DNA of 64,000 nucleotides from MGML01 sp034416335 (lineage in GTDB: Bacteria; Chloroflexota; Dehalococcoidia; Dehalococcoidales; UBA2162), in the NCBI GenBank assembly GCA_034416335.1, contig DAOULV010000003.1, forward strand, positions 248,001 through 312,000. Reading direction: 5' to 3'. The notes beneath the pieces were generated by a model. It saw nothing but the letters and a program-made list of their open reading frames with translations. It ran no database searches and had not been told where the DNA came from. A program made the position numbers and the translations under genes. Numbering within the stretch: the stretch's first letter is position 1; each line of letters begins with the position of its first letter. Shown piece after piece: positions 9,041-17,798 of the stretch.

Positions 9041-9085
9041 TACTGTTTGCGTCACATTTCCCGTATCGTACAGAAAGGGGGAAGC

Positions 9086-10051
9086 GTGGAACTAAACGAG
9101 ATATACGCCCCGGTTGAAAACGACCTGACAAAGGTTAAAGAAAAGCTGGATTCGATAAGCAAAGTGGACTTTTTTCACCTTGCAGAGCTGGTAGATTACA
9201 GCTTGAAAAATACCGGCAAAATGATAAGACCGGCACTCACCCTGCTGTCAGGTAAATTTTATAATTATAATCTTGAACGTCTGCTGAATATGGCTACATC
9301 CGTGGAGGTTATGCATACGGCGACACTGGTGCACGATGATGCCATAGACAACTCGGCAATGCGAAGAGGAAGGTCGACCGTATATAAGCTGTGGGGCGAT
9401 GAGCAGGCAGTGTTACTCGGCGACTACCTGTTTGCCGAAGCCGGAGGCTTGTGTGCCGCTACCGAAAATCTTCGTGTTATCAGGAATTTCTCGGCAACGT
9501 TGAAAACGATTTCCAGCGGAGAAATAGACCAGGCCTATCATTCTTTTAATCCAGAGCAGACCAGGGATAAATATTTCAAGAGAATAGCAAAGAAGACTGC
9601 CGCTCTGTTTTCATTATCCACCGAATCGGGTGCGGTACTGAGTGATGCCCCTGAAAAATCTATTCAGATACTGTCCGATTACGGATACAACCTGGGAGTA
9701 GCTTTCCAGATTGTAGATGATATCCTCGATTTTACCAGCACCGAAGAAGAACTTGGCAAACCGGTGGGTTCGGATCTTACACAGGGAACGATAACACTGC
9801 CGTCAATGATGATTATGGAAAAATATCCTGACGATAACCCGATTAACACTCTGTTTGAAAACAAAGGCGGACAGGCTGAAATCGATAAAGCAATAGAAAT
9901 GGTGAACAATTCTGGTATAGTAGATGAATGCTATAAAATTGCGGAGGAATTCTGCCAGAAAGCCGGCCTTGGCATTAAACAGTTGCCCGAATGTGAAACG
10001 AGAACCTGTCTTGAAGAACTGGCATGTTTTATGACAACCAGGAAGAAATAG
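9086..10051 (+). CDS. polyprenyl diphosphate synthase
   Basis: A trans-isoprenyl diphosphate synthase that extends isopentenyl units to make quinone side chains or other polyprenyl carriers. Both aspartate-rich motifs are present: LVHDDAIDNSAMRRG (first DDxxD) and FQIVDDILDF (second), with the downstream GKPVGSDLTQG. Start GTG 9086 is preferred because AAAGGGGG (9074-9081) lies just before it; the longer frame begins with a TTG at 9047 that has no ribosome site. The protein is 321 residues, normal for octaprenyl/heptaprenyl synthases. It ends with zero spacing against the convergent moaE stop codon. Chain length cannot be deduced here. Confidence 0.9.
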   Translation: MELNEIYAPVENDLTKVKEKLDSISKVDFFHLAELVDYSLKNTGKMIRPALTLLSGKFYNYNLERLLNMATSVEVMHTATLVHDDAIDNSAMRRGRSTVYKLWGDEQAVLLGDYLFAEAGGLCAATENLRVIRNFSATLKTISSGEIDQAYHSFNPEQTRDKYFKRIAKKTAALFSLSTESGAVLSDAPEKSIQILSDYGYNLGVAFQIVDDILDFTSTEEELGKPVGSDLTQGTITLPSMMIMEKYPDDNPINTLFENKGGQAEIDKAIEMVNNSGIVDECYKIAEEFCQKAGLGIKQLPECETRTCLEELACFMTTRKK

Positions 10052-10459
10052 TTACTGGTTCCCGGATTTTGTACTCCCGTCGGTATAAGTTTCTAGCTTA
10101 CTGGTCGGGAGTTTTTCTTTAAAGAGGTCGACGGCGCGCTGACAGGCAGCGAAAGCTTCACCTCGGTGGGCGGATGAAATAGCTATTACCAGGTTTATAT
10201 CCCCGACATTAAGCCTGCCTATCCTGTGATAAATGGATATTTTATTCAATTCCCATGTCTGTTGAAGTTCATCGGCAATACTGCGCAGTCCGTCTTCGGC
10301 AGTACCATCGGGGTCGCTGTATTCTACAGAAGCTACCTGTTTTCCCTCGGAAGTATCGCGGATAAGACCCACGTAAGAAAGAGCGCATCCGCTGCCTGAT
10401 GTTTTGACTTCATCGACAATACTTTCGGGAGAGAGAGGTTTATCAGTAATTTTAATCAT
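10052..10459 (-). CDS. moaE: molybdopterin synthase catalytic subunit MoaE
   Basis: MoaE is the large subunit of molybdopterin synthase, which adds the dithiolene sulfurs to precursor Z. The 135-residue protein has the family core LSYVGLIRD, IYHRIGRLNVGD and the signature AISSAHRGEAFAACQRAVD. The expected C-terminal lysines appear as LFKEKLP and SKLE; the usual PIWKKE stretch is written differently. No moaD or other cofactor genes are nearby, so the pathway must be completed elsewhere. It abuts the polyprenyl synthase stop and lies 61 bases downstream of ftsH. Confidence 0.88.
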   Translation of the reverse strand: MIKITDKPLSPESIVDEVKTSGSGCALSYVGLIRDTSEGKQVASVEYSDPDGTAEDGLRSIADELQQTWELNKISIYHRIGRLNVGDINLVIAISSAHRGEAFAACQRAVDLFKEKLPTSKLETYTDGSTKSGNQ

Positions 10460-10520
10460 GCTATACCTGTCGCCTGATGTTAGTACGGTGGTAAATATCC
10501 GATAAGCCGGAAGAGAGTAA

Positions 10521-12455
10521 TTACGGAGAACCCGGAAGCGGCGGCTGTTCGGGCAGAGGGTCGGGGATTATCGGGGCTTTTTTAGTCCTGCGCCTGGCTT
10601 TCGGTTTTTCAACGGCTTCATCTACCGGAGCGGTTACTTTCGCTTCCTTCGCCTTTGCTTTCTTCCCGGTCAATGATTCGAATAACTTTTCAAGCTCCTC
10701 GCCTTCGAGAGTCTCCTTTTCCATCAATGTATCGGCTATCTTGACGAGCATATCTTTCTTTTCTGAAAGTACTTTCTTGGCGGTACTGTAACCTTCCTCA
10801 ATCAGTTTGTTTACTTCCCTGTCTATCTCAAGTGCGGTTCTCTCCGAGTAGTCTCTCTGCTCGGATATTTCCCTGCCGAGAAATACCAGCTCCTGCTTGT
10901 CACCGAAGGTACGCGGACCCAGCTTATCGCTCATTCCGAGGTCGATAACCATCCGGCGTGCCCAGGTGGTTGCCTGCTTGATGTCTGAGTGCGGTCCCGA
11001 CGTCCTTTCGTTGAATGTCAGGTCTTCTGCAGCGTGGCCGGCCAGGAGGAATGCCAGCATATCCTTCAGAAGGGAACGGGTATAGATGGTACGGTCTTCT
11101 TCGAGTACCTTGGTATAACCACCTGCCATACCGCGCGGGATAATAGTGATTTTCCTTACCGGTTCTATATTCGGCAGTAAGTGGCCTACTAGGGCGTGTC
11201 CCGCTTCGTGATAGGCCGTGATTTCTTTTTCCTTGGGACTGATACGGCGGCTCTTGCGCTCGGGTCCAAGCTGAACTTTGTCGATGGACTCTTCGAGTTC
11301 TTCCATACCAACGGATTTCTTCTCATTTCTCGCAGCCAGGATTGCCGCTTCATTAATTAGATTGGCAAGATCGGCACCACTGAAACCGGCTGTCTGTTTC
11401 GCCAGTACTTCAAGATTAACATCTTTACCCATCGGTTTGTCTTTGGAGTGTACCCTGAGAATAGCTTCACGACCAGAAATATCCGGTATGTTAAGGATAA
11501 CACGCCGGTCGAACCTGCCGGGCCGCAGCAGGGCCGGGTCCAGGATATCGGGGCGGTTGGTTGCCGCCAGTACGATGACGCTGGCATTGGTATCGAATCC
11601 GTCCATTTCAGTTAGTATCTGGTTCAGAGTCTGTTCACGCTCGTCGTGGCTGCCGCCGAGTCCTGCTCCGCGCTGCCGTCCGACGGCGTCTATTTCATCA
11701 ACGAAAATAATACAGGGCGTGTGGCGTTTTGCCTGCTCGAAAAGGTCGCGTACCCTCGAAGCTCCGACGCCGACGAACATTTCGACAAATTCGCTGCCGC
11801 TTATGGAGAAGAAGGGAACTCCCGCTTCTCCGGCGACTGCTCGTGCCATAAGTGTCTTACCCGTACCGGGAGGCCCTACCAGGAGTACACCTTTCGGAAT
11901 TCGGGCTCCGAGGCTCTGGAATTTTTCTCTTGACTTCAGGAATTCCACCACCTCGTATAATTCCTGCTTGGCTTCATCTTCACCCGCTACATCGTCGAAT
12001 GATGCTGAAGGTTTATCCATGGGAAGCATCCTGGCGCGGCTCCTCCCGAAACTGATTGCCTGGTTATTAGCTCCGCGAGCCCGGAAAAGGATATAGAAGA
12101 TAAATGCACCGAACAGAACGAAAGGCAGGAGACCGATAAGCCAGTTCCCCCAATCGATTCCGCCGGACTTTATCTCATATTCGACATCCTTGTTAAGCCC
12201 GAGTTCGGTAAGTTCTTTGTAGTCCAGAACTCCGATATTGGTCTTGACCTCAGCGCCGTCTTTGGTAGTTACCGTCAGCCAGGCACCTTCTTCAAGGATG
12301 CTGTCAATCTGATTGTTGTTGGACATTGCTATCACTTCGCTCAGGGGTAATTCCGTAGGTTTTTGGGGAGTAGACAGCATCAACGTCGCTACGGATACAG
12401 CTCCGACGAGTATAACAATGTATAATAGTCCGCTTCGTTTCCAGTTAAATCCCAT
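10521..12455 (-). CDS. ftsH: ATP-dependent zinc metalloprotease FtsH
   Basis: FtsH is the membrane-anchored AAA+ protease that degrades misfolded membrane proteins and short-lived regulators. The 644 residues run: membrane segment 1 (about 9-27), external domain, membrane segment 2 (about 102-125), AAA domain with Walker A GPPGTGKT (194-201) and Walker B IIFVDEID (249-256), second region of homology (ATNRPDILDPALLRPGRFD), then the zinc site HEAGH (416-420). The C-terminus beyond about residue 600 is a lineage-specific Lys/Ala/Pro-rich tail. An extended -10 promoter lies about 40 bases upstream. Confidence 0.97.
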   Translation of the reverse strand: MGFNWKRSGLLYIVILVGAVSVATLMLSTPQKPTELPLSEVIAMSNNNQIDSILEEGAWLTVTTKDGAEVKTNIGVLDYKELTELGLNKDVEYEIKSGGIDWGNWLIGLLPFVLFGAFIFYILFRARGANNQAISFGRSRARMLPMDKPSASFDDVAGEDEAKQELYEVVEFLKSREKFQSLGARIPKGVLLVGPPGTGKTLMARAVAGEAGVPFFSISGSEFVEMFVGVGASRVRDLFEQAKRHTPCIIFVDEIDAVGRQRGAGLGGSHDEREQTLNQILTEMDGFDTNASVIVLAATNRPDILDPALLRPGRFDRRVILNIPDISGREAILRVHSKDKPMGKDVNLEVLAKQTAGFSGADLANLINEAAILAARNEKKSVGMEELEESIDKVQLGPERKSRRISPKEKEITAYHEAGHALVGHLLPNIEPVRKITIIPRGMAGGYTKVLEEDRTIYTRSLLKDMLAFLLAGHAAEDLTFNERTSGPHSDIKQATTWARRMVIDLGMSDKLGPRTFGDKQELVFLGREISEQRDYSERTALEIDREVNKLIEEGYSTAKKVLSEKKDMLVKIADTLMEKETLEGEELEKLFESLTGKKAKAKEAKVTAPVDEAVEKPKARRRTKKAPIIPDPLPEQPPLPGSP

Positions 12456-12493
12456 CTTTTCACCTTACATAAGTTCGCCTGAGAACCTAGACT

Positions 12494-12502
12494 ATTATAC
12501 CA
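12494..12502 (-). promoter_or_regulatory. extended -10 promoter of ftsH
   Basis: On the minus strand the sequence TGGTATAAT forms an extended -10 box. I see no good -35 at 16-18 bases, as is common with extended -10 promoters. Confidence 0.5.
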
Positions 12503-12611
12503 GATATAGCAATTAGTAGGGAAATTGGCGCTAAAGCGATGGGAAAACGGTCGGTTTTCTTCGGGTGAGGTAACCTGTTTGTTGTGTGGAATGTTGAAGG
12601 TTATTTCGTTA

Positions 12612-13439
12612 TTAAAGGCTGTTGTAGTACTCCTGCATCAGCAAGGCGTCGTCTTCTAGACTGGGACTCTCGCATATCAGCAGTCCCCTGACGTCGAAGT
12701 CTTTCAATGCCTGTAAGAGTTCTTTATAGTTCAGGTCGGATTCTTCAAGGTCGAGGTGCTTGAGTTCACCTTTTAGCCCGTACTTGATTCCGGAGCAGTG
12801 AATATGCATATTTTCGAGGGCGGACTTCCCCAGACCGGATTCCAATTTTTCCAGTACTCCGGTGAACTCGGAGTAAGTGTTCATCTCACCATTAAGGGCG
12901 TGATTGTGAGCAAAGTCTATACAGGGCGCCGTACCATTAAGATCCGAGCATAATCTGATAACATCATCCACGGTGCCGAACTGGCTGCCTTTTCCCATAA
13001 CCTCCGGTCTGATTGTAATTTGTATGCCTGCCCGTCTCATAATCTCAAGTATGTCTCCCATATTATGTTTTATCTTGGGATAAGCCACCTCGAGTGAATC
13101 ACCCATAAAGAACGCGGTGTGGACGACCACGCTCTGCGCCCCGCAGATGGAAGCTATTTTTGCCGCATGAAGAATTCTCTCCTTGCTGGCCTCGATTTTC
13201 TCCGGTTCCTTCGCGTTCAGGTTTATGTAATACGGAGCGTGGGCAGACAGTTTGACATCGTTTGCTTTTGCTGTCTTCGCGACTTCGGCAGCGACATTCT
13301 CCTTCATCTGAACCCCTTTGACAAACTCTATCTCCATGCATCCAAGTCCGAGTTCGGCGATACGTTCGACAGCACTCACTGTGGATTTTTCAGGAGTGCT
13401 GTGGGGTATCCCGGCCGTTCCGAACAGAAGTCTTTCCAT
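12612..13439 (-). CDS. endonuclease IV-like / sugar-phosphate isomerase TIM-barrel protein
   Basis: A 275-residue protein of the AP endonuclease 2/xylose isomerase-like superfamily. Metal-ligand positions match the Nfo pattern: LGCMEIEFVKG, VVHTAFFMG, CIDFAHNHALNGE, MHIHCSGIKYG and LLICESPSLEDD. In Nfo such His, Asp and Glu residues bind three zinc ions and cut abasic sites. The start is set at ATG 13439 (MERLLFG) because GGGAAG precedes it by eight bases; the open frame continues 24 codons upstream without homology-like sequence. It may be a true DNA repair enzyme, but sugar isomerase activity is not excluded. Confidence 0.75.
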   Translation of the reverse strand: MERLLFGTAGIPHSTPEKSTVSAVERIAELGLGCMEIEFVKGVQMKENVAAEVAKTAKANDVKLSAHAPYYINLNAKEPEKIEASKERILHAAKIASICGAQSVVVHTAFFMGDSLEVAYPKIKHNMGDILEIMRRAGIQITIRPEVMGKGSQFGTVDDVIRLCSDLNGTAPCIDFAHNHALNGEMNTYSEFTGVLEKLESGLGKSALENMHIHCSGIKYGLKGELKHLDLEESDLNYKELLQALKDFDVRGLLICESPSLEDDALLMQEYYNSL

Positions 13440-13740
13440 TTTCTTTTCTTCCCAACATTCTCGCATCAGGGTAGATAATTTATTTTTACATGCAAGCGTT
13501 AACGCAATCAAGTATTCATATCTTACTCTTTAGCCGGGATGACTGACAGCTAAAATCAAAGTTTCTACCCGTAGAGGAGTAAGGGACGGGGTGAACCGAA
13601 ACTTACACCCAATACCGAATAGTACCTGAAAAAATTATGCTTCCATCTACCAAAAGGATATGTTAGAATAATTTATATAGTTAATTATTTTGTTTATAAA
13701 ATATTTATATTATTAAATGGTGCTATGGAGGAGGGAACAG
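13440..13740. promoter_or_regulatory. 300-base divergent intergenic region before marR
   Basis: This gap separates the TIM-barrel gene from marR. The right half (13660-13720) is very A+T-rich and holds an imperfect palindrome TTATAAAATATTTATAT (13694-13710), which is a plausible MarR operator just before its ribosome site. GGGGTG (13589 onward) and CACCC (near 13606) could pair, but I recognise no riboswitch class. No gene is seen here. Confidence 0.3.
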
Positions 13741-14196
13741 ATGGACAAGGAGATTCTGGACAGTGTAGCTGATGATTTATTCTCGACCCTGCCTTTAATC
13801 GGAAGGAGTATCAACAGAAAGCTGATAAAGACGGTGGTAACGAGTTTCAAGGAGGATATCGCCCCGCCACATTTCCAGATAATGAAACTCCTTGAAGAAG
13901 CCGGGACTCTGCACGTAGCTGAAATCGGTGAAAAGCTCCAGATAGCCAGACCTCAGATGACGCACCTCATAGACAGACTGGTTGAGCTGGATATAGTCGG
14001 AAGAGAAACCAATGAAGAAGACCGCAGGATGCTGAATATAAGGTTGAAAGACAAAGGTAAAGCTATCGTGAAAGAACGTGACAAGCAGGTCATAAACGCC
14101 ACCAGAGAAGTACTTTCCGTTCTTACCGATGATGAACTGAACGAATTGTCCGTCTCGCTTAAGAACCTGAAGGATATTTTTTCCAAGCTGGAATAG
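13741..14196 (+). CDS. MarR family transcriptional regulator
   Basis: A 151-residue winged-helix regulator of the MarR family. The helix-turn-helix runs through LHVAEIGEKLQIARPQMTHLIDRLVELD and the wing contains GRETNEEDRRMLNIRLKDKG, a close match to the family pattern. Start ATG 13741 follows GGAGGAGGG. Sixty bases later on the same strand is a MATE efflux pump, the classic arrangement in which a MarR repressor controls its own operon and a drug exporter. The ligand is unknown. An A+T-rich palindrome just upstream could be its operator. Confidence 0.88.
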   Translation: MDKEILDSVADDLFSTLPLIGRSINRKLIKTVVTSFKEDIAPPHFQIMKLLEEAGTLHVAEIGEKLQIARPQMTHLIDRLVELDIVGRETNEEDRRMLNIRLKDKGKAIVKERDKQVINATREVLSVLTDDELNELSVSLKNLKDIFSKLE

Positions 14197-14256
14197 GTTA
14201 TAACCATCCGTTACCAATAGCATTACGGATAGGTGGAACAGAAAGGTAAACAATTA

Positions 14257-15717
14257 ATGATCGATAAACGACAGCAGATGCTGGCTAGTGAGAGTGTGGG
14301 TAAGGTCCTGTGGACACTTTCTTACCCCGCTGCCATCGGTTCGGCAGTGATGGCTCTTTACAATGTTGTTGACACGATATTCATCGGCCAGATAATTGGA
14401 CCTCTCGGTATTGCCGGACTGACTATTGTCTTCCCGCTTCAGATACTGGGAATGGGTATGGGGATGATGATAGGTATGGGAGCATCATCCATTATTTCCA
14501 GGGCTCTCGGGGCAGGTAATCCCGGTAAATCGGAGAAAACTCTCGGCAATGCCATATTCTACTCAATTGCCATCGGTCTGGTACTTACTATAACCGGTCT
14601 TTCAGCGTCGACTTTCTGGTTGAAGCTGGTTGGTGCTTCGGATACCGTACTGCCATACGCGAAATCGTATTTCGACGTGATAATGATTGGAATGGTGTTC
14701 CGGATAGCCGGAATGGGATTGAGCAACCTGATCAGGGCTGAGGGTAATGCCCGTTATGCAATGCTGTGCATGGTAGTATCGTTTGCTTTGAACATCGTTC
14801 TGGACGCAGTATTCGTGTTGTGGCTGAATATGGGAATCAGAGGAGCGGCTATAGCCACTGTCATAGCTGAATTCATTACCACCTTCCTGGTGATACGCTA
14901 CTATGTATCCGGACACGCTACTCTGAAAATCCATCTTAAAAATCTAATACCGGACTGGAAAATAACGAGAGAGATTCTGGCTATCGGTTTCGGACCGTTC
15001 GTGATGACAACCGGAGGAAGTTTCGTAGCAATAATAATGAACAAGCTCCTGGATCTGCACGGCGGTGATATTGCTATCGCTTCGTTCGGTATGATCCACC
15101 GTACGATGACTTTCTTCTTCATACCGATTATGAGTGTCGGACAGGGATTACAGCCGCTGCTGGGATTTTCTTACGGAGCGGGACGAAACGACAGGGCGCT
15201 GGCGTCGATAAAACTGGCTCTGATGATTTCTACCGGTTTTGCTATCCTGGCTTTTCTCATAGTGTTCTTTTTCGCGGAACCGCTGATGCACATTTTCACC
15301 CAGGACACCGAACTTATTGCGTCGAGCGCGAACGCAGCCAAGATACTGTTCTTTGTTGCCTATCTTATAGGCTTCCAGATGGTGGGACAGACAGTATTCC
15401 AGTCTATGGGCAAGGCTGTAGCTACCTTCCTGGTTTCGACATCCCGGCAGGTACTATTCCTGCTGCCGCTGATGTTTATTCTACCCAACTTCTGGGGAAT
15501 AAACGGTATCTGGTATTCATTCCCGATATCGGACAGTCTTTCGTTTGTAATGGTTGTTGCACTCCTCTTCTTTACTGTAAAGGATTTAAGACGCGGAAAG
15601 ATTTCATCTACCAGATTTAACACTCCTGCCGGTACAGAACCTGTGGAAATGGTGCAATCCGGCGGATATATAGGCGGGATAAAGACACAAGAGCCATCGA
15701 ACGGTGAAGAGTATTAA
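14257..15717 (+). CDS. MATE family efflux transporter
   Basis: A 486-residue polytopic protein with about 12 hydrophobic segments in two related halves, each opening with the MATE-type pattern (AAIGSAVMALYNVVDTIFIG at the first segment; GFGPFVMTTGG at the second half). MATE proteins export cationic drugs or metabolites in exchange for sodium or protons. Start ATG 14257 is preferred (AAAGGT nine bases before); an in-frame GTG at 14233 is possible. The C-terminal 40 residues are polar and without family homology. It is likely regulated by the adjacent MarR protein. Confidence 0.9.
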   Translation: MIDKRQQMLASESVGKVLWTLSYPAAIGSAVMALYNVVDTIFIGQIIGPLGIAGLTIVFPLQILGMGMGMMIGMGASSIISRALGAGNPGKSEKTLGNAIFYSIAIGLVLTITGLSASTFWLKLVGASDTVLPYAKSYFDVIMIGMVFRIAGMGLSNLIRAEGNARYAMLCMVVSFALNIVLDAVFVLWLNMGIRGAAIATVIAEFITTFLVIRYYVSGHATLKIHLKNLIPDWKITREILAIGFGPFVMTTGGSFVAIIMNKLLDLHGGDIAIASFGMIHRTMTFFFIPIMSVGQGLQPLLGFSYGAGRNDRALASIKLALMISTGFAILAFLIVFFFAEPLMHIFTQDTELIASSANAAKILFFVAYLIGFQMVGQTVFQSMGKAVATFLVSTSRQVLFLLPLMFILPNFWGINGIWYSFPISDSLSFVMVVALLFFTVKDLRRGKISSTRFNTPAGTEPVEMVQSGGYIGGIKTQEPSNGEEY

Positions 15718-15754
15718 CCGGAGGTGTTTTTAGGGGAAGGACAGGCTTCGGTTA

Positions 15755-15763
15755 TGCTATAAT
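15755..15763 (+). promoter_or_regulatory. extended -10 promoter of rsfS
   Basis: TGCTATAAT (15755-15763) is an extended -10 box 25 bases before the rsfS start. The -35 region is poor. Confidence 0.45.
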
Positions 15764-15788
15764 TGAGGGTGAATCGGATATACCTGAT

Positions 15789-16148
15789 GTGGAGGAACGG
15801 TTACTGGAATCACTGGATATAGCTCATAAAGCGGTTGAAATCGCCAGCGACAAGCAGGCGTCAAACATTGTTTTACTGGATACCAGCAAAGTATGCAGTT
15901 TCGCCGATTACTTTGTAATCTGCAGCGGTGAGAGTTCACGGCAGATAAAGACTATCTACGAGGAAATAGAACACGCCCTTAAAAAGGAAGGTGTTTTGCC
16001 CCATCATCGTGAAGGAGAAGTCGATTCGGGCTGGATGCTGCTTGATTTCGGCGACGTCATCATTCATGTCTTTGCCGTTTATGAACGCGAGTTATATCAG
16101 CTAGAAGAATTATGGAGTGAAGCCAGCGCCCTTCTCCGGATTCAATAA
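15789..16148 (+). CDS. rsfS: ribosomal silencing factor RsfS
   Basis: RsfS (YbeB) binds protein L14 on the large subunit and blocks subunit joining when nutrients are scarce. The 119 residues cover the family core: DIVLLD-like SNIVLLDTSKVCSFADYFV, CSGESSRQIKTI, EGEVDSGWMLLDFGDVIIHVF and the closing YELE-like YQLEELW. It begins with GTG; the nearest ribosome-like GAGGGTGA is rather far (about 16 bases). Its 3' end overlaps the convergent ndk gene by seven bases. Confidence 0.93.
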   Translation: MEERLLESLDIAHKAVEIASDKQASNIVLLDTSKVCSFADYFVICSGESSRQIKTIYEEIEHALKKEGVLPHHREGEVDSGWMLLDFGDVIIHVFAVYERELYQLEELWSEASALLRIQ

Positions 16149-16561
16149 TCGAATATCTGTTCTTTACTGAAGAACAGGTTAATTTCTCTCTCGGCTGATT
16201 CCGGAGAATCCGAACCGTGTACTGCATTCCGCTGAATATCGATACCGAAATCTCTCCTGATGGTTCCCTCTTCCGCCTTAGCGGGATCGGTCGCTCCCAT
16301 TATCTTCCTGATTTTTTCAACTGCCCCCTCACCTTCAAGGACGGCAGCTATTATGGGTGTCGAAGTAATATATTCCAGCAGGTCGTTGAAGAATGCTTTG
16401 CCGATATGCATTTCGTAGTGTTTTTTAGCCAGTTCTTCGTCCACGTGCAGCATTTTAAGGGCTACTATCTTAAGCCCCTGACTTTCAAAACGTGCCAGAA
16501 TGCTTCCGCCTGCTCTTCTCTCCATCGCATCGGGTTTAATCAGAACCAGAGATTTTTCCAT
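16142..16561 (-). CDS. ndk: nucleoside diphosphate kinase
   Basis: Ndk moves the terminal phosphate from ATP to other nucleoside diphosphates via a phospho-histidine. The catalytic motif NAVHGSDS and the N-terminal MEKSLVLIKPDAM are intact in this 139-residue protein, the usual size. Start ATG 16561 lies seven bases after AAGGAG; the frame extends eight codons further upstream without support. It is convergent with rsfS (seven-base overlap) and follows tsaB on the same strand after a 55-base gap. Confidence 0.95.
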   Translation of the reverse strand: MEKSLVLIKPDAMERRAGGSILARFESQGLKIVALKMLHVDEELAKKHYEMHIGKAFFNDLLEYITSTPIIAAVLEGEGAVEKIRKIMGATDPAKAEEGTIRRDFGIDIQRNAVHGSDSPESAEREINLFFSKEQIFDY

Positions 16562-16616
16562 GCTCAACTCCTTGTAAAGTAACAACCTTTCTCTGTCAGT
16601 ATACTATATTAACGGT

Positions 16617-17303
16617 CTATTTCTTTCCCGGCTTCGGCTTCGTAATCGACGGTCCCCTGAAATAATGCGGCTGAAGTGTAGCGATGTCATCATAATCCTC
16701 GGCTTCGATGCGTTTTAATCCCAGTTCGGCTAGAAACCCGGCCCGTCTCAAGCCGGACACGGGTGACACTATTACCGCTTTATCTCCCAGTTTTTCCTTC
16801 AGCTCATCCTCAACCACGTATACATATTCACCGCAGAAAACAGTTTTCGTTTTAATATCGGCGTACAGATCATCCATAATCGACAGGTGTTCTTCTTCGA
16901 GCTGTTTCCAGCCTGTGTCAGTCATCCTGAACAATGCCGTGGCTACTTCCTCCCTGCCGGCGTTCAGAAGCGGGCAGACAGGAAGTCCTGTTCCGGCATG
17001 CTGCCAGGCTTCCAGTTCGAGTGTGCTGATACCAACGACCGGTATGCCGAGGCTGTATGCCAGCCCCCTGGCGGTACTTATTCCCACCCGCAGGCCGTTA
17101 TAGCTGCCCGGCCCGCGAGCAACTATTATACAGTCGGCCATTTCCAGGCTGAGTGAATTCTGTTCCAGCAGGTACTGCAGGTTCGGCAGGAGCTGGACGG
17201 TATGGTTTCTACCGCAGCGCCAGGTCAATTCGGCAAGTACCTGTCTGCTTTCGGTAACTGCCAGGCTCGCGGTATCGGTCGAAGTATCAATAACGATTTG
17301 CAT
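16617..17303 (-). CDS. tsaB: tRNA threonylcarbamoyladenosine biosynthesis protein TsaB
   Basis: TsaB is a scaffold subunit that, with TsaD and TsaE, installs t6A at position 37 of ANN-decoding tRNAs. The 228-residue protein shows the ASKHA-fold start (IVIDTSTDTASLAV), CGRNHTVQLLPN and the hallmark ARGPGSYNGLRVGIS. The family's degenerate nucleotide site is expected, since TsaB is not catalytic. It is four bases downstream of tsaE; thiL, tsaE and tsaB form one minus-strand operon. tsaD is not in the window. Confidence 0.92.
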   Translation of the reverse strand: MQIVIDTSTDTASLAVTESRQVLAELTWRCGRNHTVQLLPNLQYLLEQNSLSLEMADCIIVARGPGSYNGLRVGISTARGLAYSLGIPVVGISTLELEAWQHAGTGLPVCPLLNAGREEVATALFRMTDTGWKQLEEEHLSIMDDLYADIKTKTVFCGEYVYVVEDELKEKLGDKAVIVSPVSGLRRAGFLAELGLKRIEAEDYDDIATLQPHYFRGPSITKPKPGKK

Positions 17304-17307
17304 TTTA

Positions 17308-17781
17308 TTATTTAATATACCTTTTAATTATTCGTTCGACCAGTTCAACATAGCGTTCGCCGCTCGGCTCCAGCCTCAGACTCCGCTCCATATCGGACAG
17401 GTAATCTATCTTTATTAAAAGGTGTTTACGCGGCAGTATGCTCAACACTTTTTCAGCCCATTCCACCACGCATACACCCTCGCCATACAGATAGTCATCC
17501 AGTCCCAGGTCCAGACTCTCCTCGATACGGTCGAGACGGTAAAGGTCGATGTGATACAGCGGCAGTCTTCCGTACAATTCTCTCATTATGACGAATGTCG
17601 GACTCAACACGTAGTCGTTAATCCCCAATCCCCGGGCAATACCCTGAGTAAGGCAGGTTTTACCGGCACCGAGTTTGCCTTCCAGAAGAAGGACATCGCC
17701 CGGCATTGTTATTTCACCTATAGCAATGCCTATCTCCCGTGTCTCTTCCGGACTGCTGCTGATAAGCTGCGGTTTACTCAT
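17308..17781 (-). CDS. tsaE: tRNA threonylcarbamoyladenosine biosynthesis ATPase TsaE
   Basis: TsaE is the small P-loop ATPase of the t6A complex. Walker A GKLGAGKT, the switch region YVLSPTFVIMREL and the closing VVEWAEKV are all present. Start ATG 17781 (MSKPQL) is preferred, with GGAG 11 bases upstream and a length of 157 residues close to other TsaE proteins. The frame also opens at ATG 17814, which would overlap thiL by 16 bases but has no ribosome site. It is followed immediately by tsaB. Confidence 0.9.
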   Translation of the reverse strand: MSKPQLISSSPEETREIGIAIGEITMPGDVLLLEGKLGAGKTCLTQGIARGLGINDYVLSPTFVIMRELYGRLPLYHIDLYRLDRIEESLDLGLDDYLYGEGVCVVEWAEKVLSILPRKHLLIKIDYLSDMERSLRLEPSGERYVELVERIIKRYIK

Positions 17782-17798
17782 GCCCGTGTATTCTCCGG

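Noticed and set aside
9047..9085. A TTG start for the polyprenyl synthase.
   Set aside because: No ribosome site; the extra residues are not family-like, while GTG 9086 has AAAGGGGG in front.
11278..12096. A 272-codon open frame on the plus strand inside ftsH.
   Set aside because: It is the antisense shadow of a strongly conserved gene and has no recognisable protein features.
13561..13660. A riboswitch before the MarR-MATE operon.
   Set aside because: A possible GGGGTG/CACCC pairing exists, but no known riboswitch consensus could be recognised.
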